Below are positions 43,640 to 51,536 of a DNA stretch of 64,000 bases, piece after piece. The notes beneath the pieces are model-generated. The model was not told the DNA's origin, made no database searches, and was given only the letters and a program-made list of their open reading frames with translations. A program made the position numbers and the translations under genes. The stretch spans positions 1 through 64,000 of the forward strand of contig CBINDO010000009.1 of the NCBI GenBank assembly GCA_966249405.1, given 5' to 3'. The DNA comes from SZUA-265 sp966249405 (GTDB taxonomy: Bacteria; Myxococcota_A; Polyangia; Polyangiales; Polyangiaceae). Every line of letters starts with the position of its first letter. Within the stretch, counting starts at the first letter, position 1.

Positions 43640-45145
43640 TCAATCACCGACGAGCTTGCGCGCTTCAACACACAATCTGCGCCGGGTGGGGTCGTCTGGA
43701 AGCGGCGGCACTACATCGTCTGGGTTCGCTCGCCGTCCCTCACACGCGACTTCGATGGAATACGGGTCGATCGCCAAGCCCAGGCCAAACGAAGCCTCCG
43801 CCCTGTCGCGCTGCTGCACTAGTGACAACATTTGACCGTGAAATCCGAGCCAGCCGCCATGTAGCCCAGCGAGTTGAGATAGCTCTCCCAGGCCTTCCAT
43901 CACCTCACCGGAAGCGCGCCCTTGCGCCAACTGAGCGGCCGCCCAGCGGTACCGCAGGGCCGGTTGCTGGGGAGCCAGCGCCACCGCCCGACCGAAGTAC
44001 TGCTCTGCCGAAGCCCCGTGCCGGCGATCTGCTAGCAGCTCGCCCAAACGGAGCGACTGCCGGTAATTGCCGTCGTGCGCTCGTTTGACCGCTTCGACGG
44101 GCGCCAGCTCTCGAAGCGAAGCTTGCCAACGGGCAATCCAGTACTTCAGTGGATAACCAGACACACCAAACATCACCTGGTCGGCGTCGCGAGACTGCTG
44201 ACCTTTCAGGTCCTGCAGAAGCAGCGTGAAGGCGGGTTTGCCGTTGGTCCGAATCCAAAAGTCCATGAAGCTCTCGACTTCGGCGTACGAGATGCCGGCG
44301 GCCTCGGGGCTGGGCAACATCGCGATGGACGGACCGATTTGGTCGATGCCGACGGACTTGCCGTCGAGCAGCGCCTGACGCGCGATTTGATCGGCGTTGC
44401 GGCGCTCGTCGAAGGGTCTGACCGAGCGCCACCGCGTCTCTTCGCGCTTGGCAATCCCCTCCTGCAGCCAGAGCGGAGCAAAATCGCGACTACCGCGAGA
44501 CAATGCGAGGTGGGTTACCTCGTGAGCGAGCGTGTCCTCCCACGGATAACCTTGATTGGCAGCGCGCGGGGACAACATCGTCACCCGCCCCCAACGCGCG
44601 ACCGCGACCGTGCCCGTCGTTTCCGCCGCTTCGAGAGGTAACCCGCTGACCGCCGCGAGAGAGAAGAGGTCGCGCACCAGGTCGATCCGCAGCGGCTTGG
44701 GCAAGTCGACCCCGAGATCTTCTTTCATGGTCTGGCGCGCGGCTACCGCCACTCGCACCAGCTCTGGAACCAGCGCCTCGTCGCCACGGTCCTGGAGCCG
44801 AACCCACACCCCGGCGGCTTCGTCCTCCACGATCACCGAACCCGCAGTCGCCCGCGCACACGTGCGAGCCAAGGCCGCAAGCGAAGCCGATTCGGGCTGC
44901 TCGTTCAGTGAGCCGAGGATCGCCTCGGCCGAATCACAGTCGCCGACGTAAACCGAAAGCCGCGCCCGTTGGAAGTCCAACGCCGCACCACCCGACTTGA
45001 CCAACTTCACGAGCTCGCGAGCCCGTTGCACGTCGAGCTCGGTGATGGCGTTGGCCACCTCCGTGACCGTCACTTCCCGGTCGGCAGCGGCCGGAACCGC
45101 GAACAACAGGCCGGCAAGCAAACGCATCCACCCACGCATGGTCAT
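43640..45145 (-). CDS. exported peptidase-MA-like (gluzincin) protein with C-terminal TPR
   Basis: 501 residues, start overlapping the previous stop (ATGA). Signal peptide to about 22, TPR-like segment about 25-105, then a zinc-peptidase core with His208-Glu209-x-x-His212 (AHEVTH) and a downstream Glu229 (WLQEG) as third ligand, the gluzincin arrangement. C-terminal repeats about 355-470 again look like TPR. Probably a periplasmic peptidase or inactive relative; substrate unknown. Operon with a DUF4175-like membrane protein and psd. Confidence 0.75.
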   Translation of the reverse strand: MTMRGWMRLLAGLLFAVPAAADREVTVTEVANAITELDVQRARELVKLVKSGGAALDFQRARLSVYVGDCDSAEAILGSLNEQPESASLAALARTCARATAGSVIVEDEAAGVWVRLQDRGDEALVPELVRVAVAARQTMKEDLGVDLPKPLRIDLVRDLFSLAAVSGLPLEAAETTGTVAVARWGRVTMLSPRAANQGYPWEDTLAHEVTHLALSRGSRDFAPLWLQEGIAKREETRWRSVRPFDERRNADQIARQALLDGKSVGIDQIGPSIAMLPSPEAAGISYAEVESFMDFWIRTNGKPAFTLLLQDLKGQQSRDADQVMFGVSGYPLKYWIARWQASLRELAPVEAVKRAHDGNYRQSLRLGELLADRRHGASAEQYFGRAVALAPQQPALRYRWAAAQLAQGRASGEVMEGLGELSQLAGLHGGWLGFHGQMLSLVQQRDRAEASFGLGLAIDPYSIEVACEGRRANPDDVVPPLPDDPTRRRLCVEARKLVGD

Positions 45146-47973
45146 CGCAGCAGCCCCTCCGCGTAACGCTTGACGGCTGGGCCCAGCTTACCGCCCTCGC
45201 TCTTGGCCAATCCTTCCAAGACACGACGTCGGAAATCTTCCGCTTGTCGTCGGCGTTCCTCGACGGGCACCTCGCCTCCGAAGCCCGAGCTCTTGCCCCC
45301 CTCGGCCTGGCCGGCTTTCTGCCCGGGCGGCTCAGACGTTTGACCCGGCTGGCTGTCCTCGAGGAGACGTTGTGCCTGGCGCTGGAGGTTCAATCCAACT
45401 TGACCGCGGCCCGAGTCGAGGTGCTGTGCCGCTTGCCGCATCAACTCCTCGGCGGCAGCCAGCTTCTGCCGAGCCTGCTCCGGAAGTTGCGCTTTGTCGC
45501 CGCCCTCGGCGGCGAGCCTTCGCGCTCGTTCACCGAGCTCCAATTCGGATTTCGAGACTTCGGAAAGAGCCACTTTGGCTGCCTGCTCTTTCAACTTTTG
45601 ACGCACATCGCGTTGCTCCGTAGCCCACTGCAGGTGGTCTTTGACCTCGTCGAGGGCGCGCTCCAGCTGCGCCTTGGTCCAGTCGTCCAAGTCGTCGCGC
45701 CGCAACGCTTCTTCGGCGGCCGATTTGGCGCGCCGACCACTTTCCGCCGCTTCGTCGAAGTCGAGGTTGTCGAAGTCGTGCGCCATCGCTCCGGAGTGTT
45801 CACGTGCCAAAGCCGCCGAGGCTCGACTAGTAGAAGGCGCCTCTCCGGGCTCCGGAAGTGCTGCAACGGCGCGCCGTAACGAGCGCGCGCGCGCCTTTGC
45901 CTCTTCGGCTAGCGCGTCGTCGCGGATGTCGTCTTCCGCAGAGTCGAGGGCGTTCGAGGTACGGTCGACGGCTTCCGCGTGTTCCTCGGCGAGCTCAGCC
46001 AAGTCGCGGGCAAGTCGATCGAATGCCTCGTCAGCATCGGAAGCCTTGCCTTCGCCGTCTGAATCGCCGCCTTGCTCACCGCTGCCGGACTCGACGGCAC
46101 CACCGCCCCCTTTGGCGCCGAACGACGGGTTCGGTCGGTGCAATCTGCCTGCAAGATGCAGAGCCGCCAACTCGACGTGAAAGTAGTCTTCCGCCTGACG
46201 CGAACGTTGCACTCGGTCTAGGTCCGCCAAGGCTACGGAACCGATGTCCGCCCCCAGCGTGCCCAGACGTCTCAAGGACTGGGCGCCGTCCTGAAGCACG
46301 GCCACGGCGAGGTCCACTCGTTCGCGCGCTGGCTCCAGGCTCTCTTCGCCCTCTTGAGCTTGGCGTGCCGCAAACGCGATCTCATCGGCGACGTCACCGA
46401 GCGCCTTGGAGACGTCGCGCGCGTCGCGTTGAGACAGCGAGGCGAGTCCAGCGTCCACTCCCAAAACCGCGGCCTCCAGAGCCGTCGTCTGCTTGTCCCG
46501 GCTGCTCACCTTGCGCGAGAATTCACGGGCCACGGCATCGAATTGGCTCTGCATGAACGCGGATAATCCGCGCGACACGGTGAGGCCAGCGTAACTTTCT
46601 TCGAGCGCCTTGCGCGCGCGCTCACGAGCCTCGCGAAGCTTGTCTCTGATGTCCCTGACGGCTTCGGAACTTGCGCCGTGGAGTGGTAGAGTGCGCTGCT
46701 GAGCCAACACGTCGACGAGCGCGTCCTTCAACTCCAGGAGCGCCGCGTAGCGTGCCACTTGTGGTTGACCGACGTTCACCGGCTTGAGCACGAAGGCCTC
46801 GCTCCGCCCCCACAACTCGCGGTCGCGTTCGACGTTGTTGTCGCGCGCTTCGATACGGACCACCACCGGCAGGAACGACTGCGCAATGAACGGGTCGTCG
46901 GGATAAAGCAGGTGGTCTCCCACTGCCTGCCGCATACCGAGGGAGGGCCGGTCGAGGGTGCGCCGTTCCTCCTTGCCTCCGGAGCGGAGCACGAGATCGA
47001 CCTGGCTGATTTGATGATCGTCTGCCGCGCCCCATTGGAGTTCGAGCTGCGTCAGTTGCTCGAGCAACAGCTCTTTGGGAGCCCCGGCCAAAGCAACCCG
47101 CGGCAATTGGTCCGGCATAGAGTGAACTTGGACCGAACCCGGTTCGAAGATCAGCACCCCTCCGAACCGAGCAGCCACGCGCAGCTCCACGTCGCCCGCG
47201 AGGTCCCAGTGGGCTACCAGAGCGCCATCACCGTCGTCCACCAGCGGCACCTCGTGCTCGCCGTCGGACAACACCAGGCCCACCCCCTCCCACAGGGGAC
47301 GTCCACGCATGCTGATGACTGCGCCTTCAGGCAGTCCCGTTGCCGACTCCCACATCAGCTGCGTTCTCCCGTTTCCCAAATACGGTGGGGCTTTGGCCTC
47401 GATCGTCGCGTACTCGAGCCACTCCATCGGCCACGGTGCAACACCGCGTTGGGCAAACAGCACATCGTAGCCTTCGACGAGCCAGTGCCCGCCACGAGCC
47501 ATCAGGCCCGCGCAGATCGCCAGGGCAGCCACGGCCAGTGCATTCCAATTTCGGCGGATCGAGGCCGCGCGACGCTCGATGGCGCCGGCCGGCGCGCGCT
47601 CGAACAGGCGTCGATAATGCAGGGATGCGAGTTCCCGTGAGACATCGCCTCCCGGGGCGGTCTGAAGGTGATACGCTCGCTGAAGTTTGGCCAGAAACTC
47701 GGGCTCCCGTCCGAACAACATGCCCAGCGCGGCGAGTTCGTTCTTGCGCCTGCGTTCCAACCATCGAGGCCAGGCCAGGACCCCAAGGGTGACGCTGACC
47801 AGTCCGACCGCCGCCAAACCTCGCGCCGTCGGCGTGCCGAGCCGGGCAATGGCGCCCGCGCCGAGCACCGCCGCGATCCACGCAAACAACGCTGCGCGGC
47901 CCGCAGTCGTCCCAATGCGGACCTTCAAGTCGGCCAAGAGCGTGCTGACGACGGATGTCACCGGTCGAAGCAT
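45142..47973 (-). CDS. DUF4175-like membrane protein with long coiled-coil region
   Basis: 943 residues. Two membrane helices near 28-68 and a third near 145-165, followed by an Ig-like segment (about 185-310) and a long charged Ala/Glu/Arg-rich stretch from about 420 to 940 predicted as coiled coil, broken by a Gly/Ser-rich linker near 650. This layout resembles DUF4175 proteins of Gram-negative bacteria, which have no firm function. First gene of the operon that continues to psd. Confidence 0.65.
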   Translation of the reverse strand: MLRPVTSVVSTLLADLKVRIGTTAGRAALFAWIAAVLGAGAIARLGTPTARGLAAVGLVSVTLGVLAWPRWLERRRKNELAALGMLFGREPEFLAKLQRAYHLQTAPGGDVSRELASLHYRRLFERAPAGAIERRAASIRRNWNALAVAALAICAGLMARGGHWLVEGYDVLFAQRGVAPWPMEWLEYATIEAKAPPYLGNGRTQLMWESATGLPEGAVISMRGRPLWEGVGLVLSDGEHEVPLVDDGDGALVAHWDLAGDVELRVAARFGGVLIFEPGSVQVHSMPDQLPRVALAGAPKELLLEQLTQLELQWGAADDHQISQVDLVLRSGGKEERRTLDRPSLGMRQAVGDHLLYPDDPFIAQSFLPVVVRIEARDNNVERDRELWGRSEAFVLKPVNVGQPQVARYAALLELKDALVDVLAQQRTLPLHGASSEAVRDIRDKLREARERARKALEESYAGLTVSRGLSAFMQSQFDAVAREFSRKVSSRDKQTTALEAAVLGVDAGLASLSQRDARDVSKALGDVADEIAFAARQAQEGEESLEPARERVDLAVAVLQDGAQSLRRLGTLGADIGSVALADLDRVQRSRQAEDYFHVELAALHLAGRLHRPNPSFGAKGGGGAVESGSGEQGGDSDGEGKASDADEAFDRLARDLAELAEEHAEAVDRTSNALDSAEDDIRDDALAEEAKARARSLRRAVAALPEPGEAPSTSRASAALAREHSGAMAHDFDNLDFDEAAESGRRAKSAAEEALRRDDLDDWTKAQLERALDEVKDHLQWATEQRDVRQKLKEQAAKVALSEVSKSELELGERARRLAAEGGDKAQLPEQARQKLAAAEELMRQAAQHLDSGRGQVGLNLQRQAQRLLEDSQPGQTSEPPGQKAGQAEGGKSSGFGGEVPVEERRRQAEDFRRRVLEGLAKSEGGKLGPAVKRYAEGLLR

Positions 47974-48071
47974 AGGACATACCCTGGCCCCGGAAAATGG
48001 CCGGGGCGCGGATACCAGCAGCTACATCTAGCGACGCTCCCCGGGGGCCGGTTTTTGCGCGCCAACGGGCT

Positions 48072-50315
48072 TCATTCGGCAGCGGCGGCCGAAACCTCCG
48101 GCTGACACGACTCGAGCAGCAGCTCGACGACATCGAGTTGCCGCACCGTCGCCTCCTTTTCCTCACTCTTGATGCCGTCGGTCAACATCGTCATGCAGAA
48201 CGGACACGCGCTCGACAGCACCGATGCTCCCGAGGCGAGCAGTTGTTTGGTGCGCTTGATGTTCACGCGATCCTTGTTCTGCTCTTCCATCCACATCTGC
48301 GCTCCACCTGCGCCACAACACAATCCTTTGTTGTGGTGCGTTTCGGGCTCGACCAATTCCACGCCCGGAATGCGCCGTAAGATGTCGCGCGGCGGCTCGT
48401 AGATTTGGTTGTAGCGGCCGAGGTAACACGAGTCGTGGTAAGTGACCTTGGCATTGACCGCTTTGGTCGGCACGAGACGCCGCTCTGCCAACAATCCGAG
48501 TAGATAATCGGTGTGGTGGACGACCTCGTATTTGCCGCCGAAGTCCGGGTATTCATTGAGCAAAGTGTTGAAACAGTGCGGGCAGGTCGTGAGGATCTTC
48601 TTGACGCCGCCTTGTTCTTTGTAGCCGTTCAATGTGGCGACGTTGGTCTCGGCCAACATGGAGAACAGGTACTCGTTTCCGGCACGCCGGGCCGGGTCAC
48701 CCGTGCACGTCTCTTCTTCACCCAAGACCGCAAAGTCGACCCCAGCTTGGCGAAGCAAGGTCGCCGTTGCGCGGGCGATGCGCTTGGCGCGATCGTCGTA
48801 ACTCGCGGCGCAACCGACCCAATACAACACCTCGGCGTCGGGCTTTGCGGAGGCCATCGGGACGTCGAGCCCGGACGCCCAATTGGCCCGATCCATTCGC
48901 GAAAGGTTCCACGGGTTGCCGTTCACCTCCATGCCCTCGAACGGCTTGCTGAGAGCGGTTGGGAACGTGTCGCCCTTGATCATCACCTCGTGGCGCCGCA
49001 TCTGGACGATCTTGTCGACGTAGGTGATCATCACGGGGCACTGCTCTTCGCAAGCCCGGCACGTCGTGCAAGCCCAGATGACGTCGGGGTCGATCACGTC
49101 CGGAAGGAGGTTCTTGGCCGCCCACGCGGCATCGGCGTCTTTGGGCGCAGGAGCCTCGGCGTCCTCCACCGCAGCACTTGGTGCGGGGTTCCAGCGCGGC
49201 ACACCGTCCGACAACGCCATCACCTCGGCCTGTCTGGAATACAGGTGATTGCGCAGGTCGATCGTCAGGTGTTTGGGGCTCAGCTTTTTACCCGTCGTGT
49301 AGGCTGGGCAGTTGTCGCTGCAGCGCCCGCACTCGGTGCACGAGTAGAAGTCGAGGATGTCTTTCCAGGTGAAGTGCTCGATGCGCGCGTACCCGATGCG
49401 CGCCCGGCTCATGTCGGTTTCTTCTGACGCCTTCTCGACCAGGGACATCAGGGCTTCGGTGTCTTTGGCCAACGGACGCAGACGACCCGGCGCCGTCAAG
49501 TCGCTGAAGTAAACGTTGGGGATCGCGGTGATTTCGTGAAACTGCTTCGAGTACGGCAGGATGTTCATGAACACCAGCACGAGCACCGAATGGGTCCAGA
49601 AGCCGAGGTGAGCCAGGAACACGAGTAAACCAGGCGAGGTGCCCTCGAGCAGCACTGCCAGTGCCGAGCCGGCGGGCTCGTGCAATGGCTCCCACACGAC
49701 ACTGGCTGGAGCCACTCCGAGCGGCGCGGCAATCTCCGTCGCCGAATCGCAAGCGTCCGCGCCAGCGGCGCATAATTGCGCAAGATTGACGTGCAGCACC
49801 CGCGCTGCCCCATCGTACAATACGTCGGCAAACATCATCGTGAAGTAGATGGCGAGGATCGCCAACCCTTCGAAATTCAAAGACATTCGACGTTGCGGAT
49901 GCCACGTGCGATAGCCGAGAAAAATGAACGCGCCGAGGAACACGAGGATCGCGAACACATCTTTGACGAACGCGTAGATATGCCCGAGCGGCAGCCCCAG
50001 GAAGCCCTCCGGTTCGAGCACCCACAGGTTGAATGGCGGGTAGAAACCCCGGCCCCACAACACGAGCGAGCGCACTATCAGCACGAAAAAGCCCACGAAA
50101 ATCAGCTGATGAGCGATGCCCGCCAGCAAGTAGTAGCGAAGCTTCTTCTGAAAGAAAGCGATCGTCCACACCCGCTCCAAACGCCGGTCGACTTGGTCCG
50201 TGCGCGACTCGTGAGTGGTGTCTCCTACGCGCAGCAATGCCATGCGCCTGCGCCAGCTCACCGTGAAGGCGGCGAAAGACACGATCAATACCAACGCCAT
50301 CGCGACGGGATTCAT
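48072..50315 (-). CDS. membrane Fe-S oxidoreductase (ETF:quinone-type, NarI/HdrD fusion)
   Basis: 747 residues. An N-terminal NarI-like membrane part with about six helices (residues 1-285), then two 4Fe-4S sites (CTECGRCSDNCP and CTTCRACEEQCP), then two CCG domains (CTGDPARRAGN...CPHCFN and HDSCYLGRYN...CCGAGG...CPFCM). This is the architecture of the ETF:menaquinone oxidoreductase (EMO) group, which moves electrons from acyl-CoA oxidation via ETF to the quinone pool. No etfAB lies in the window, so the partner is inferred. Confidence 0.87.
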   Translation of the reverse strand: MNPVAMALVLIVSFAAFTVSWRRRMALLRVGDTTHESRTDQVDRRLERVWTIAFFQKKLRYYLLAGIAHQLIFVGFFVLIVRSLVLWGRGFYPPFNLWVLEPEGFLGLPLGHIYAFVKDVFAILVFLGAFIFLGYRTWHPQRRMSLNFEGLAILAIYFTMMFADVLYDGAARVLHVNLAQLCAAGADACDSATEIAAPLGVAPASVVWEPLHEPAGSALAVLLEGTSPGLLVFLAHLGFWTHSVLVLVFMNILPYSKQFHEITAIPNVYFSDLTAPGRLRPLAKDTEALMSLVEKASEETDMSRARIGYARIEHFTWKDILDFYSCTECGRCSDNCPAYTTGKKLSPKHLTIDLRNHLYSRQAEVMALSDGVPRWNPAPSAAVEDAEAPAPKDADAAWAAKNLLPDVIDPDVIWACTTCRACEEQCPVMITYVDKIVQMRRHEVMIKGDTFPTALSKPFEGMEVNGNPWNLSRMDRANWASGLDVPMASAKPDAEVLYWVGCAASYDDRAKRIARATATLLRQAGVDFAVLGEEETCTGDPARRAGNEYLFSMLAETNVATLNGYKEQGGVKKILTTCPHCFNTLLNEYPDFGGKYEVVHHTDYLLGLLAERRLVPTKAVNAKVTYHDSCYLGRYNQIYEPPRDILRRIPGVELVEPETHHNKGLCCGAGGAQMWMEEQNKDRVNIKRTKQLLASGASVLSSACPFCMTMLTDGIKSEEKEATVRQLDVVELLLESCQPEVSAAAAE

Positions 50316-50392
50316 GGGGCTATTCCTAACGGTTCAGCCGACGATCGGCAACTGTACGGCACCTACGGCTGAAACACCGGGAAACACAATCC

Positions 50393-50875
50393 CTACGTCC
50401 ACGTCAGCCAACCCCAGAATGCCGTCAGCACCAAGAGCATGAGCAAGATCTTCCACTTCAGCTGGCTGAACCTCGCTGACTTCCACGTCGGGGTCGAAAC
50501 GGGTGACACTCCAGGACTGAAGGCAGGTGCCGGATGAACGTCCAACAACCAATGCCCCGCGGCGGCGTCCGTTTCGCGCCTGACCCCGAGGTGCGGCAAC
50601 CTCACGGTGAATACCGACGATGCATCGTGCGGCGAGATGCACACCGTTACCGGCTCTGACTGGAGCTCGTCCCCGAAGCCAAAACCTCCGCGATTATCGC
50701 AAGTTGCACACCCGCCCCCGCCACACTTCTCACACGTGACTCGGCGCGGGCGAGTCACCAGCAGTTGCCCGCCCTGGGAGAGCCAGCTGGCGGGCACGGT
50801 GATGCGAGAACGCACGTCGGGTCCGCGGTCTCCTGCGAGTTCTGCCGTGACTTTGGCCAGCGGTTGTTTCGTCAT
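50393..50875 (-). CDS. small tail-anchored zinc-ribbon protein
   Basis: 160 residues. A CEKCGGGGCATC motif (about 49-60, CxxC-x5-CxxC-like, followed by DNRGG) looks like half of a DnaJ-type zinc finger. A beta-rich middle is followed by a single hydrophobic helix at the very C-terminus (KWKILLMLLVLTAFWGWLTW), with no signal peptide, so it is probably C-terminally anchored with the zinc site in the cytoplasm. Twelve bases after the MopE-like gene and 77 before the Fe-S oxidoreductase. Function unknown. Confidence 0.7.
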   Translation of the reverse strand: MTKQPLAKVTAELAGDRGPDVRSRITVPASWLSQGGQLLVTRPRRVTCEKCGGGGCATCDNRGGFGFGDELQSEPVTVCISPHDASSVFTVRLPHLGVRRETDAAAGHWLLDVHPAPAFSPGVSPVSTPTWKSARFSQLKWKILLMLLVLTAFWGWLTWT

Positions 50876-50887
50876 CGTCGGCCCCGC

Positions 50888-51493
50888 TCACAGCTCCCAC
50901 ACGAACACGCGTTGAGGTTGGTCTGGCGACAGGGAGAACGACTCGCTCTGCAATGTCGCTCCGAGTCGCGCGCTCAAATTGACGGCGACGGGTTCGCGCA
51001 GTTCCTGCCGCGGAGCCAACCGAACCACGACTCGATATCGTCCGGCCTTGGGTTCGCGGTTCGGCGCCAGCACCACGTTCTCGACGTTCGAGCCACGGCA
51101 TCTGCGTTCATCCCTTCCGGGGCAATCGCGGTCCTTGATCAGCCCGCTGCTCGAAACTGCACCCACTCGCGCTTGGCCTCCGTCGGGGTCAGTGACCTCC
51201 AGGTCCAAATCCGCGTCCTCGTCCCACGCGATCACGAACTGAACCAGCCCCGACCCCATGCCGCATCCCTCGTCCACGAGGCCGTTGCAGTTGTTGTCCC
51301 GCGCGTCCGAGCACTGCTCGGGACCGCCTGGAGAACAGGCCCACGACGCGGAACCAAGGGCGGGCGCTGACGGGCGAACCGCGGCCGCCGCACAAGCCGA
51401 CACCGAGCAGCCCAACCACCAGAGCGACACCAATCTTGCAAAGAGATTGAGGGCGTCGAGCGAGTGTGATGGCCAAGCCATGGACGCTTTCAT
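50888..51493 (-). CDS. MopE-like lipoprotein
   Basis: 201 residues from the ATG at 51493 (a TTG 18 bases upstream is in frame). A hydrophobic segment with lipobox-like VSAC is followed by CSDARDNNCNGLVDEGC, the short Cys/Asp motif found in MopE-type and many myxobacterial secreted proteins. The rest is a beta-sandwich-like domain (FVIAWDEDADLDLEVTDPDGG, then YRVVVRLAP). Role unknown; likely on the cell surface or in the periplasm. Confidence 0.7.
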   Translation of the reverse strand: MKASMAWPSHSLDALNLFARLVSLWWLGCSVSACAAAAVRPSAPALGSASWACSPGGPEQCSDARDNNCNGLVDEGCGMGSGLVQFVIAWDEDADLDLEVTDPDGGQARVGAVSSSGLIKDRDCPGRDERRCRGSNVENVVLAPNREPKAGRYRVVVRLAPRQELREPVAVNLSARLGATLQSESFSLSPDQPQRVFVWEL

Positions 51494-51497
51494 AACA

Positions 51498-51523
51498 CCA
51501 GAGCGCCCCAAAGGGCGCTCTGG
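51498..51523 (-). terminator. 11-base hairpin between the HEAT and MopE-like genes
   Basis: A perfect stem CCAGAGCGCCC/GGGCGCTCTGG with a 4-base loop ends 4 bases before the MopE-like ATG. No T-run follows. It could be an mRNA-processing or attenuation element, or hide the ribosome-binding site of the downstream gene. Confidence 0.55.
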
Positions 51524-51536
51524 ATGTAGTGAAGGA

